Source: a virus
Length of the DNA: 64,000 nt
Virus record (IMG/VR): IMGVR_UViG_3300044611_001318
Span: 1-64,000 of that record
Strand: one strand, 5' to 3'
Part shown: in pieces, positions 17,151 to 28,200 of the stretch
How positions within the stretch are numbered: the stretch's first letter is position 1
Layout of the letters: each line of letters starts with the position of its first letter
Notes under the pieces: generated by a model
Told to the model about the DNA's origin: nothing
The model's input: the letters and a program-made list of their open reading frames with translations, nothing else
The model's database searches: none
Program-made: the position numbers and the translations under genes

Positions 17151-17903
17151 ATGGAAGATAATAGTGTAAATCAAATGAATTTCAACTTACCTCACGACGT
17201 AATTCAATTACCGAGTCAGGGAAAATTTTATAAAAATAAAAAAAAGTCGGTTAAAGTTGGTTTTTTAACTGCTGCTGATGAAAATATTTTAGCAAGTGCT
17301 AGTAACGTTGGTGGAGACCAAATAATTTATAATTTAATCAGAAATAAAGTTTATGAACCTGATTTGAAGATTGAAGAAATGTTAGATGGCGACATCCAAG
17401 CAATTTTATTGTTTTTAAGAAATACATCATTTACACCTGAGTATAAATTAAATTTAATTGACCCTGAAACACAAAAACCTTTTGAAGTTTCTATTGTGTT
17501 AGATGAAATTAACTTTATTAAACCATTAGTTAACCCTGATGAAAATGGTTATTTTGAAACAATTCTTCCAAAATCTAACGTAAATGTAAAATTAAAAATT
17601 CTTAATTTTGGTGAAATTAAAGAATTAAACGAAAGAGAATTATCTTATCCAAAAAACATGACTGTTCCAGTTGTAACTTGGAGATTACAAAAACAAATAG
17701 TATCAATAGACGGGAATACCGATAAGGGGGAAATTGTTAAGTTTATAGAAAGGATGCCAATTATGGATTCAAAGTACATTACAAGATTTTTACAAGAAAA
17801 TTCACCAGGATTAGATTTAACACAAGAAATTATAGCCCCATCTGGAAAAAAGGTACTTGCACGTATTACCTTTGGGGCAGAGTTTTTTCGACCTTTCTTC
17901 TGA
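17151..17903 (+). CDS. 26: gp26-type baseplate/tail assembly protein
   Basis: 250 residues. It has the features of the T4 gp26-type baseplate family: 'LPSQGKFYKNKKKSVKVGFL' followed by 'AADENIL', a helix 'DGDIQAILLFLRNTSF', a 'Y.LNLIDP' strand pair, and a second half 'FIERMPIMDSKYITRFL' ending 'FGAEFFRP'. In T4 this protein takes part in baseplate hub assembly. It lies directly before the tape measure, where many tailed phages keep tail assembly chaperones. Its last 20 codons overlap another open frame (17857-18051) shifted by +1, which suggests a longer frameshifted form. Confidence 0.8.
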   Translation: MEDNSVNQMNFNLPHDVIQLPSQGKFYKNKKKSVKVGFLTAADENILASASNVGGDQIIYNLIRNKVYEPDLKIEEMLDGDIQAILLFLRNTSFTPEYKLNLIDPETQKPFEVSIVLDEINFIKPLVNPDENGYFETILPKSNVNVKLKILNFGEIKELNERELSYPKNMTVPVVTWRLQKQIVSIDGNTDKGEIVKFIERMPIMDSKYITRFLQENSPGLDLTQEIIAPSGKKVLARITFGAEFFRPFF

Positions 17904-18051
17904 TTATTTAGAATATCTTTTAGACGAATACATTTATCTGTCACGACAATTAACAATGTCGTATTCGGACTTTTTAAAAATGCCTACTTTCCAAAGAAAG
18001 TTTTTAATTAACAAGTTGATTGATTTAAATAGTAATAAAAATCAAAGTTAA
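17857..18051 (+). CDS. Overlapping +1-frame segment, probably made by frameshifting from the gp26-type gene
   Basis: The frame has only a weak TTG start at 17857 and an internal ATG near its middle, yet the peptide is clearly protein-like: 'FFDLSSDYLEYLLDEYIYLS' then 'SYSDFLKMPTFQRKFLINKL'. At 17883-17891 the zero frame reads TTT TTT CGA. tRNA-Phe could slip from UUU to UUC by +1 while the slow CGA codon waits, continuing into GAC and giving a 299-residue product. Small helical segments of this type often follow gp26-type or G/GT chaperone proteins. Separate initiation at TTG remains possible. Confidence 0.55.
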   Translation: MHVLPLGQSFFDLSSDYLEYLLDEYIYLSRQLTMSYSDFLKMPTFQRKFLINKLIDLNSNKNQS

Positions 18052-18053
18052 GT

Positions 18054-18061
18054 TATTTATT
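18054..18061 (+). promoter_or_regulatory. TATTTATT late-promoter-like motif before the tape measure
   Basis: It ends 13 bases before the ATG at 18075, directly after the stop of the overlapping frame. Confidence 0.35.
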
Positions 18062-18074
18062 AATAAAACATTTT

Positions 18075-20087
18075 ATGTTCAATCCAAATGACGGAAATAC
18101 AGACCCTAATAATTTACAAGGTCAACAAATTGGTTATGTTAGATTGACCCAGCTTGCTAATGATTTTTTAGAAGTAACTAAATCTCAAGCATTTGCTTTT
18201 AAAAATTCTGCGGAATATCTAACTAAAATGGACCAAAATATGGGTTCATTGGTTAAAAGTATGGGTGTTACTAGGGAATATTCACAGCTTTTAAAACAAG
18301 AACTAGGTAGAGCAGTTACAGAAGTAACTGCAATGGGTGGTAAACAAGAAGACATCAATAGATTACAAAAAGAATACATTGAAGCAACAAATAGAACGAT
18401 TGTTTTAAGTACTGAAAATGTTGAAAAGTTATTTGCGGTATCGCAAGTTACAGGAGTTGCAGCAAAAACATTAGAAACTTCTTTTAGAAACGCTGGTATG
18501 GAGACAACCCATATTGAAGAAGAAATGAGAACAGTTTACAATACTGCAAATAGTATGGGTGTCAATGCTCAAGTAGTTTCGGCAATGGTTGTTAATAATT
18601 TAGACAAAATGAATAGGTACGGGTTTGGTACTGGTGTTGAAGGTATGGCTAAAATGGCGGCAAAAGCGGCAGCAATGAGAGTTGATATTTCACAAACCAT
18701 GGCGGTTGCTGACAAATTATTTTCACCTGAGTCTGCAATAGACGTTGCATCTACTTTACAAAGGTTAGGTGCAACTTCAAGTGCGTTGCTTGACCCATTA
18801 AAATTAATGGATTTAGCTCAAAATAATGTACCTGAGTTACAAAACCAATTATCCGAATTATCCAAAACCTTTACAAAATTTGATGAAAAAACAGGTAAGT
18901 TTCAAATTATGCCTGAAGCAAGAAGACAACTTGGTGAAGTCGCAACTGCTTTAGGTATTGACAGAGCTGAATTTGAAAAAATGGCATTAGAGTCTGCAAA
19001 AATTGAAAAGAAAATGAGTGAAATTGACTTTTCAGGTTTAATGCCTAACGCAACTGAAGAAGATAAAATGTTGGTTGCAAATCTTGCGGAATTTAATAAA
19101 GCTAAAGGTGAATATACTGTTAAATTTACCGACCCAGAATCTGGTAAAACAGTGGAAAAAGGATTGAGTGAGCTTAAAGATGGACAATATGATTATTTAA
19201 ATGAACTTAAAAAACAACAAAATCTTGACGACCCACAAAAACAATTAGTTGATGTTGCTAAACAACAGTTAAGCTATACTGAAACATTAGTTAATCAAAA
19301 CGCTTCCTTAAATGCGACAATACAAACTCAGTATGCAATAACCAAAGAAGGTCAAGATTATTTGAAATCCGCGGTTGAAGCACAAATAAAGGCGTATGAG
19401 GTTGGTTTTTCAAAATTTTCATTAGATAAATCAAATAAAAGAGAATTTGGTACAACAACTTATGAAACTTTAACTAAATTAAATAAAGGTGAGTTGCAAA
19501 TGACAGATGAGGCAATAAAAAAACTTATTACGGATATTGGTTTGGGAATAGGTGAAAATTATATTGATGTTGCAACACAATTAGGTGAAAAAATTGAACA
19601 GAACCCATTTAATGCTGCTTTAGGTTCAGTGGCAAGTAAAATGGAAATAGTAGATAAAACTTTAACTACTGTGGGCGTAGACCTTAAAGCAATTGGTGAT
19701 GTATTAACAACTGCGGCAGTGGAATTTCCGATAATAAAAAGTGTCTTAAACTTCATAACTGGAACTAACCTACCTGAAGAAAAAGATGTTGTTGTAAATG
19801 CAAATGGTAGTAAATTTTCTTTAGACAAAGGTGATTTATTAATGGCTGTGAATCAAGAAATGTTAGCTCAATCAATAGGTGCCTCAGGACAAGTTTTTGC
19901 TAATAATACAACACCTGAAACTAAATCATCACCTAAAGAAATTAAAATTACATTAGATGTAAATGCCAATTCAAATGATTTACAAGTTAAAAACGCAATA
20001 CTATCGGCATTTAATAATGACGATACTTTAAGAACATTAAGAGATAAAATTGGAGTAGTTGGTTCTGATTATGGTCTAACTGTATAA
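18075..20087 (+). CDS. Tail tape measure protein
   Basis: 670 residues, mostly alpha-helical and rich in Ala, Lys, Glu and Gln. Long amphipathic helices run from about 25 to 420 (for example 'AKMAAKAAAMRVDISQTMAV' near 195). A hydrophobic stretch at about 555-580 ('VEFPIIKSVLNFITGT') may be the part that inserts into the membrane on ejection. The location directly after the chaperone-like genes and before the hub genes is the standard place for a tape measure. It would set tail length and line the tube. T4 gp29 has the same role (590 residues). Confidence 0.75.
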   Translation: MFNPNDGNTDPNNLQGQQIGYVRLTQLANDFLEVTKSQAFAFKNSAEYLTKMDQNMGSLVKSMGVTREYSQLLKQELGRAVTEVTAMGGKQEDINRLQKEYIEATNRTIVLSTENVEKLFAVSQVTGVAAKTLETSFRNAGMETTHIEEEMRTVYNTANSMGVNAQVVSAMVVNNLDKMNRYGFGTGVEGMAKMAAKAAAMRVDISQTMAVADKLFSPESAIDVASTLQRLGATSSALLDPLKLMDLAQNNVPELQNQLSELSKTFTKFDEKTGKFQIMPEARRQLGEVATALGIDRAEFEKMALESAKIEKKMSEIDFSGLMPNATEEDKMLVANLAEFNKAKGEYTVKFTDPESGKTVEKGLSELKDGQYDYLNELKKQQNLDDPQKQLVDVAKQQLSYTETLVNQNASLNATIQTQYAITKEGQDYLKSAVEAQIKAYEVGFSKFSLDKSNKREFGTTTYETLTKLNKGELQMTDEAIKKLITDIGLGIGENYIDVATQLGEKIEQNPFNAALGSVASKMEIVDKTLTTVGVDLKAIGDVLTTAAVEFPIIKSVLNFITGTNLPEEKDVVVNANGSKFSLDKGDLLMAVNQEMLAQSIGASGQVFANNTTPETKSSPKEIKITLDVNANSNDLQVKNAILSAFNNDDTLRTLRDKIGVVGSDYGLTV

Positions 20088-20107
20088 ACATAAAATTATT
20101 TCTATTC

Positions 20108-20115
20108 TATTTATA
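20108..20115 (+). promoter_or_regulatory. TATTTATA late-promoter-like motif
   Basis: It ends 13 bases before the ATG at 20129. Confidence 0.35.
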
Positions 20116-20128
20116 GAAAAAAGTATAG

Positions 20129-23100
20129 ATGGCTGTAGAATTCTTATCATTCAACAATTCGGAACAATTTAGAAAAGCGTTAGTTGCAAGGAATTTAGCA
20201 CCGTATAGTGTTCAGGGTAATTTTACTGCTCCACAAGGATTACAAAACTATCCAATTAAATTACAAGACAATTCACCAGCAGATTCTGAAAGTGTAAGTT
20301 CAAATTTATATATTGAACCAGCATATAGTACAAGAATGAATTTGTATAGTCCCGCAGGTCAGTTTTTTGATGGGGCTTTGATTGTTGATAATACAGTCCT
20401 TCCTGGTGGAACGGGTATTGAAAATAACCCTTTAGGTACTTCACAACCATATAGTTTACAGTCAGATAGAATAGTGTCGAACAATGAACAGTTTATTAAT
20501 AATGTTGAAGTTATTAATAGATACTTACCACCCGAAGGTTATGAAGATTTATTTGTTACATCGGATTTAATACTTGGAAAGTTATCTGCCGGTTCACAAG
20601 TTTATGGTGATGGTAGAGCCGCCCCAATCATATTTGTTCAGGGAGATTATACTATTTACGAAATATTATTTGGTGAAGCAGCGTTAGCAAACGACTCGTT
20701 TTTACAACAATTAGCAGCTCAAAGTTTAAGAGAGGCGACTCAGTCTCGTATTGCTAGAGAAATTGAAAGAAATACTCTTGGGGCGATTAATCTTGACACT
20801 CTTACTAATCCATTTAATGCAACATTATTAGCAACAGGACAACAACCTTTTATTTATAGAGATTATACAATTACAAAACCTGATGGTTTATTAGATTACG
20901 CGGCGTTTTTTATACAAAAGTTAAGTGGTACTTATTTACCCGCATCTCCTATTGAGGGAAGTTATTTTTCAGATGTTGAACTTTTAAGATTACGACCACT
21001 ACAAGCTTTAGGTAATTTAGGTGGTGGTAATATTATTAATAGACCAAATCCGTCAATTAAGTTCTTACAAAACACGGGAGCTGGTACTAAGTCTGTTTTA
21101 TTTAATGCTCTTAACTATAATAGGTTTAAACCTAACTACGCTATAACATCTACACAGGTAGGTAATTTTATTAATAATTTATTTGATAATTTTACTTCAA
21201 TAGGAAACCTTTATGTTGGTAGACAAGAAACAGATATTACAAATATTGTATCACCACCAAACGCTTCACCTATTGACGCTTTTGGAATACCAACACAAGC
21301 TCCTGTATATGGGCCTGATAAAGTTGGTATATTATATGAAGGTGACCAAAATTTTCAATTCGGTTTAGCTGGATTAAATTACGAACAAAAACCTTCTTTT
21401 GATGGTGGATTTGTTTGGATTACTGAATTTACAAAACCTGAGATTGGAAGAAATGTTGGACAAGGTGGACAATTATTAAGTAACAATCCAAATTTCGCAC
21501 CACTGGCATCTTCTTATAATCAAGTTTTATCTACAAACTATACATTTAGACCTGGTTCTATTTTAGACGTTACACAACGATTAATTAACTCAACACCGGC
21601 ACAAGGAGCGGATAGATTAGGACATGTTGGAAATGCGATTAACCAAGCGTCTAAAGTATTTTCAGATGGTTATAAAATATTAACCAAAGGTTCAAAAGTT
21701 AAAAAATATGTTAATAACTCAGGTACTGAGGTAGGACAAGAATATTGTAGAATTTTTACAAAAGATAAACCTTATTACACATATGCTAATTTACAAAAAA
21801 CAGTTGCTAATGACTCAGGTTTAGAAACTAATGGTAACATTAGAAGGTTTACTTATTCTGTTTTAGATAGTACCTACAATCTTAATATAACACCTTTTAA
21901 AAATGGTGGAACAAATGTTATTAATGGACAGGTAAAGAAATACATGTTGTCTTTAGAAAACTTAGCTTGGAAAGATACTCCTGAATATAATCAACTTCCA
22001 TCCGCTGAAAAAGGGCCTAATGGTGGTAGAGTTATGTGGTTTCCACCATATGATTTAACTTTTGATGATAGTTCTACACCATCATTTAATGAAACAGATT
22101 TTATTGGTAGACCTGAACCAATATACACTTATAAAAATACTAAAAGGTCGGGTAGTTTAAATTTTAAAATTATTGTTGACCATCCGTCCGTGTTAAATTT
22201 AATTGTTAATAAAGAATTACAAAATCAATCTAACTCAACCGTAACATCAATAGTTGAGTCATTTTTTGCGGGATGTAAGAGGTATGATATATATGAATTG
22301 GCTCAGAAATTTAGTTCATTAAGTTTAGGTACTATTGACGAAGTTTACCAACAGGTCTTGGAAAGTTTGGATACATCAGAAAGTGATAAAGTAGACGCTT
22401 TAACACAAATACCACAAGAGGATAATTCAGGGCCAAAAGAATTACCTAATTTAAGTTCATATGTTGGTAACGCTTTGTATTTTGATTCAGACCCAAGAGA
22501 CTCTAATTATAATCAACCATATCCTGACATTTATGAATATGAAGTTGTTCTAAATATAAATTCGGCATTTTTTGATGGTGTTGACGCTTCTAAAAGTTTT
22601 TTAGAAAACACAATAACCCCAAATTATGAAAACTTTATTGAATTGGCACAAGAAATTGCAGATGCGTTAGTGAATGATAATGAAGTTAAAATAGATTTAA
22701 AGGCAACTAATTTTGGTGTTGGAAATTTTTCAGGGCCTGAATCACAAAATTTAGGTGAAGATAGAAAACAAAGTATTATTGATTATTTTAATCAACTTAC
22801 GTACCAAGGTACAAACATTTCAGACTATGTTGAAGCTAAAAGATTAAAAATTGATGTTAACTCTGGAACTATTGATAATTACAAACCTAAAGATAGTAGT
22901 CAAACTTATAATTGTAATGGTAATAATATTGCCGATGAATATAATGTAATCCGTGTCGCCTGTAGTGCTTTGGTTATTAGTAAAATTACAGTACAACCGT
23001 ATACACCATTTGGTACGAGAGTAGCTAAATCGGTAAGTGAGGGTTATAATAATACTATCGGATTAAAACAAGTACCTGTCGCTGATTTTCAGAGTAAATT

Positions 23101-24907
23101 AAAAAATGTTACAAAAAGACTTATTAGAGAACTTTTAAATGAACAAGATTATTTTGAAACAATAAAAAACTCTGACCCATTTTTATATGATGGTATTAAA
23201 CAAAGAATTAAATTTTTTAATCCGTTATTCCATTCTATAACACCTGAAGGTTTTAACTCAAGAATCACATTTTTAAATCAATGTGTAAGACCAGGTAGAA
23301 CTATACCGACAACAACTAATAACCAAGGGGGTGTTAAAAACAAAGATGCGTTTAATACTAATTTTGGTAGACCTCCAATTTTAATTTTAAGAGTTGGTGA
23401 TTTTTATAATTGTAAAATTGTACCCGATACATTATCTTTTACTTATGAACAATTAGATTTTAATCCTGAAGGAATTGGTGTACAACCGACAATCGTTAGT
23501 GTTAAACTTGGTTTTAAAATGATTGGTGGTCATGGATTAAAAGAACCAATTGAAAAACTTCAAAACGCTTTGAGTTTTAATTTCTATGCAAATACTGAAG
23601 TATATGATGAAAGAGCTGACGCTACCGACGAAACGGAAGTTGAGTCTTTTATTTTAAGTAATCAACAATCAAGTAATGTTAGTCAAGCAAATGCTGCATT
23701 TGCAAATTCAACACCTTCTATGAGTAACCAACTTAATACCCAAATAACAAATAATGGGGGTACACAAGCTGGAAATATTACTAATTCACAAACTTCAGGT
23801 GGTGTTGAAACGGGTACATTATTATATGGTGGTTTATTTGATAATACGGTTGTTTATACTCAAAACTATTTTAATAATATTGAAAGTTTTGTGACAAAAA
23901 TTATTCAAACCACAAATTACGGTGTTTATAAACAGGTGAGTTCTGAAAAACAATTTTTAATTGGTTCATTAAATAGTTTAGATACTCCAGTTACAAACGT
24001 TAAGATACTTGGTAAAATGTTTAATTACAACAATTATCTTTTAAATGTTGCAAATGAACTGAGTACTGAAATTACTAATGGAACTGATTTTTTAATTTCA
24101 GCATTAATCATTAATAATGTATCAACATCAGACATTAGAGCTGTAAGAGCTAATTATATATCACAAGTATCAAATCAGGTTAATAGTATAATTTCTAAAA
24201 TATCTAGTCAAATACAAAGTGTTTCTAATACACAAGTTAGTATATATCAAAATTATCGAAAACTTGATTTAATATGTTCATCAACGGATGGTAAAATTAC
24301 ATCTCTTGGTAGTCCTTATGTTTATACTCTTACAGGATTACCTGACGGAGTAAGTGACACACTAACTTCAATAAGAACAGACTATATTAAATTAGCATCT
24401 GATATTCAATCATACTATACATTATTGAATTCTAATGATATTATTATTGACGTGACAACTCCAAGTACAACATTTATACCTATATCAAGTCAAAATATTA
24501 CAGGTAATTTAAATAGATTTTTTACTCTTTTTTGTAATGAAATAATTGACAACAACTCAAGACAAAGTTTAATTAATAATTTAACTCTAAATTTAGTTTC
24601 AGACACTATACAGTTAACAAAAAGTATTGTTGAAACAACTATTAATGGATTAGTCCCAAGTTTTACAATTGAAAAAAATGCTCAAACAAATAAAGTTGAT
24701 ACTTTCTTTAATTCACCTGACTATTTAAGTTATAAAAATTATAATCCACAAGTCTCAAACCAAAGTATTGTTGGAAAAACAAGAAATTTCTCTTATACAA
24801 GTGCAGGTGCAACTCCTACACAAAACGAAAATTTGAAAAATTTGTATTCGAATGTGAATGTTAATTTAGATAAAACGACCTTTAACGGAAAAATAATTTT
24901 TGACTGA
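20129..24907 (+). CDS. Giant baseplate-region protein with an OmpA-like domain
   Basis: 1592 residues, no T4 counterpart recognised. The first 650 residues are mixed beta and loop. At about 660-690 there is 'YTYKNTKRSGSLNFKIIVD', a beta segment of baseplate type. Residues about 800-917 fit an OmpA-like peptidoglycan-binding fold: helix 'FIELAQEIADALV', strand 'VKIDLKATNFG', then 'SQNLGEDRKQSIIDYF', close to the N..Ls..R..sI..Y pattern. Another beta segment, 'PPILILRVGDFYNCKI', follows near 1085. The last 350 residues are Asn/Ser/Thr-rich with coiled-coil character. Its stop overlaps the next ATG by one base. It is probably a central baseplate component that touches the cell wall. Confidence 0.6.
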   Translation: MAVEFLSFNNSEQFRKALVARNLAPYSVQGNFTAPQGLQNYPIKLQDNSPADSESVSSNLYIEPAYSTRMNLYSPAGQFFDGALIVDNTVLPGGTGIENNPLGTSQPYSLQSDRIVSNNEQFINNVEVINRYLPPEGYEDLFVTSDLILGKLSAGSQVYGDGRAAPIIFVQGDYTIYEILFGEAALANDSFLQQLAAQSLREATQSRIAREIERNTLGAINLDTLTNPFNATLLATGQQPFIYRDYTITKPDGLLDYAAFFIQKLSGTYLPASPIEGSYFSDVELLRLRPLQALGNLGGGNIINRPNPSIKFLQNTGAGTKSVLFNALNYNRFKPNYAITSTQVGNFINNLFDNFTSIGNLYVGRQETDITNIVSPPNASPIDAFGIPTQAPVYGPDKVGILYEGDQNFQFGLAGLNYEQKPSFDGGFVWITEFTKPEIGRNVGQGGQLLSNNPNFAPLASSYNQVLSTNYTFRPGSILDVTQRLINSTPAQGADRLGHVGNAINQASKVFSDGYKILTKGSKVKKYVNNSGTEVGQEYCRIFTKDKPYYTYANLQKTVANDSGLETNGNIRRFTYSVLDSTYNLNITPFKNGGTNVINGQVKKYMLSLENLAWKDTPEYNQLPSAEKGPNGGRVMWFPPYDLTFDDSSTPSFNETDFIGRPEPIYTYKNTKRSGSLNFKIIVDHPSVLNLIVNKELQNQSNSTVTSIVESFFAGCKRYDIYELAQKFSSLSLGTIDEVYQQVLESLDTSESDKVDALTQIPQEDNSGPKELPNLSSYVGNALYFDSDPRDSNYNQPYPDIYEYEVVLNINSAFFDGVDASKSFLENTITPNYENFIELAQEIADALVNDNEVKIDLKATNFGVGNFSGPESQNLGEDRKQSIIDYFNQLTYQGTNISDYVEAKRLKIDVNSGTIDNYKPKDSSQTYNCNGNNIADEYNVIRVACSALVISKITVQPYTPFGTRVAKSVSEGYNNTIGLKQVPVADFQSKLKNVTKRLIRELLNEQDYFETIKNSDPFLYDGIKQRIKFFNPLFHSITPEGFNSRITFLNQCVRPGRTIPTTTNNQGGVKNKDAFNTNFGRPPILILRVGDFYNCKIVPDTLSFTYEQLDFNPEGIGVQPTIVSVKLGFKMIGGHGLKEPIEKLQNALSFNFYANTEVYDERADATDETEVESFILSNQQSSNVSQANAAFANSTPSMSNQLNTQITNNGGTQAGNITNSQTSGGVETGTLLYGGLFDNTVVYTQNYFNNIESFVTKIIQTTNYGVYKQVSSEKQFLIGSLNSLDTPVTNVKILGKMFNYNNYLLNVANELSTEITNGTDFLISALIINNVSTSDIRAVRANYISQVSNQVNSIISKISSQIQSVSNTQVSIYQNYRKLDLICSSTDGKITSLGSPYVYTLTGLPDGVSDTLTSIRTDYIKLASDIQSYYTLLNSNDIIIDVTTPSTTFIPISSQNITGNLNRFFTLFCNEIIDNNSRQSLINNLTLNLVSDTIQLTKSIVETTINGLVPSFTIEKNAQTNKVDTFFNSPDYLSYKNYNPQVSNQSIVGKTRNFSYTSAGATPTQNENLKNLYSNVNVNLDKTTFNGKIIFD

Positions 24908-25230
24908 TGGCTAACGAATATTACAATAGATACCAAAATTTTACTGTTGATGGAACAACTACATATATTCCTTTTGTTAACATTCCATTAAAAACTACTG
25001 ATAAGAAATACATCTATAAATTAGGTGTATCAAGATTGGATAAAGTTTCTCAGTTATATTATAACTCACCGTTTTATGGTTGGTTAATATTACAGTCAAA
25101 TCCACAATACAGTGGTTCTGAATTAAATATTCCTGATAACGCCGTGTTGAATATACCATTCCCTTTATTGAGTTCTTTGTTAGATTATAAAACATCGGTG
25201 AAAGAATATTTCTATTATTATGGAGAGTGA
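24907..25230 (+). CDS. 53: LysM-like baseplate wedge protein, gp53-type
   Basis: 107 residues. The second half has the LysM/gpX pattern common to tail hub and wedge proteins: 'SRLDKVSQLYYNSPFYGWLI' followed by 'NPQY' and 'IPDNAVLNIP'. T4 gp53 (196 residues) has such a domain and joins wedges to the hub. The start overlaps the previous stop (TGATG) and the stop lies inside the next gene by 11 bases, so it is translated as part of a coupled hub operon. Confidence 0.65.
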   Translation: MANEYYNRYQNFTVDGTTTYIPFVNIPLKTTDKKYIYKLGVSRLDKVSQLYYNSPFYGWLILQSNPQYSGSELNIPDNAVLNIPFPLLSSLLDYKTSVKEYFYYYGE

Positions 25231-28200
25231 GAATATATACGTTTTTCCAAGTACATGTGATAACATTTTTGTTATTAACCCAAATAAGGTTACTAACCAA
25301 TATGGTAACGCTGAAGATAGGAATATAAAACAAGAAAACTTAATTTATTACGCTAATTTAGAATGTGACCTTGAACCAAGAAGTAGACTAATTTCAGGTG
25401 CGGACAAAACCACTGTAAAAACAGTTTCATTAGCAAGTATGAATTTCTTAAATCCTACAGGGACAGGAGCATTAACTACTGAATGGACATCAATCCAAGA
25501 CAGAACGGCTAATCAAAACCAAATTGCTAATCAACTTCTTGGAATAAAAACAATTTCATACCGAGTAGGTTTAAGTTATATCCCAACAATCACAATAAAT
25601 TTAGAGGATGTTAAAGGTAGAGCATTATTTGAAAGTGGTGAAAATTCACCATATTCTGCGTTTTTTAATTTACCATACCCGACATTTTATCTAACACTTA
25701 AAGGTTACTACGGTAAAGCGGTTCAATATCCATTAATTTTACAAAAATTTACATCTTCATTTAACTCATCAACAGGTAACTTTGATATTAGTTTAGTAAT
25801 GATTGGATATAAATTTAATGTTTTAACTGATATTACTATGGCGGAACTTTTTGCAGTTCCTCAGATGTATCTCAAGAGAACTAATGTTCCTCAAGGTGAA
25901 AATACGGGAAATCAAACACAAACTAATACTCAACAAATAACACAACTTGGGTATGAAAAGATTAGAGATGTTTACACAGATTACAAAAACTTAGGATTAA
26001 TTCCAAAAGATTTTCCCGAATTAACGGTACAACAGTTATCAACAAAGTTAGATAATTTTATCAATTATAGTTTAGCAAAGTTTGGTCAATCAAATCTAAC
26101 ACCACTTAATGATATTGATACATACTCACAAGATTTAACACAATATCGTGGAGAAATTTATAATTTTACTACTTCGTGGTTTAATTTAAATTTAGACACA
26201 ACGAATTTCTTTATTTCAAACCCAATTAATAATGTAAGATATAAAATCTACACTTATAAGTTATCAAATTTTCAAAAATTAGATACAGTTGTAATAAATA
26301 ATGAAAATTTAAAAAACAATACAACTTTTGGTTCAGGTGAATACAAAATTGAAAACCCAATAGATATTGAAAATATAAGAACTGATGATACTAATATTGA
26401 TTATGTTGAAACATATAAACAAAGAAATAATGTGGAAACAGTAAATCAAGAACAAGTTACATCAATTGTAAATCAAATTGATAATTTAAAAAATCTTTTT
26501 AAAGAAAGTGAAATTGGATTTTTATTTCAATTTGATGGGACAAGTAGATTTTTAGATTTAACATATGAGTTAGATAAGATATTAAATGATAGAAAAACAT
26601 TAATTGAAGATAAACTTACTAAAGAATTATCTAGTTTTATACAAACAACAAGTGGTTTAGGATTTTCACCAACGATAAGAAATGTCGTTGCGGTTATTAT
26701 GGCATCGGCAGAAGCCTTTTTAAGATTAATGCAAGATGTTCATAAAAAGGCGTTTGATGTTAGAAATAGTGAAATAAAAAAATTAGTAACTAAAAACGAT
26801 TCCGCTTCACAGTTATCACCTGTATATCCTTGGCCACAATTTGTGGTTGAAAAAAATATTGATGGTCAAGTAAAATTTGAAATACAATATCCTGGTGATA
26901 ATTCAGTTATATCAGTAACTAAAGGTAATAACTATACTATTTGGCCTGAAGTCGAGTTTGTTGAAGAGTTTTTAAAAGGTTATTTACAAAGAGAAACACC
27001 ACCAGTTCCACCAATACCAACTAACGAAGGTATTAATCGAATTTTAATATCAGGGTTTGATACTTTACCAAGTAATGAACCATATAGTAATTTAGCTGAA
27101 AGTAAATTTTTATATGAGGTTTGGGAAAGAATTCAAACTATAACACAATATAATGGATTTCAAAAAAATAATGACAGTTCTACTAATCAAAACATATTAA
27201 ATTACTTAGCAGAAACAGAAAGTCTGAATGTGTTTAACGCCTTAAATTCGGGTAATCGAGAAAATTCGCCAAGATTAAATTTTCTTTTTAAAACATCGAA
27301 CTTTACTAAAGATTCTTATTTTTCTGAACTTGTTAATTTACAACAGGATTATTCAATTTATTCACAAGGGTATTTTGTAACTGATTATTTAAAAAGAGAA
27401 GTTAATGAAAATCCGAATAAAATTTTATTTGAAGATTTACCAACAATTCAAATAACCAATGATAAAGAAAAATACATGGTAAATTATTTAAATTCTAATG
27501 TCCATAATGATATTAGTTTTACTGATACATATCCATATATTGATTCAAATTGGGATTACGTTAATTTAGCTGCTGGACAAAATAATTCAAAGTTTAAAAA
27601 CATTAATTCGACGGAACTTTCAATTTATTATAATACATATTTTAAAAAAATTACAAATTTTGAAAAATCTTCAGTTGTAGGTACTAATGGTGATAAAACC
27701 AAACTACGACCATATACTGATTATAATTGGAGGTCTAATGAGATAACAACACCTGTTGATTTACAAACTTTTTACAATAATAGAAAACCTACAGAATTTT
27801 TACCGACAGAAGGATTTATTAATTATATTGACTCTAATTTAACTAATAAACAAACAACTTCGATTCTTAATACACCTTATTTTGTTAATGCTATACAAAA
27901 AGGTATTAACACGACTTTAAATGGTCAAAGTAGTGCTTATTTAGAAGCGTCTTATCTTTTCTTAAACAGCTTACCTTTATCAACATTAAAAGAAAGATAT
28001 TTGTCATTTGAAAATAATTTAAATACATATTCTGATTTTATTTTTGCAGGTTTAAAAAAATTTGGTGGTGTTCATAGGTTACCATATTTTTGGATTCTAA
28101 AATTAGGTTCAATTTGGAACCGATATAAAAATTATGTAAATAATGGAACTGATTATATTACATCTATTTGGACTAATTTTAATTATTTGAATAATTTTGA

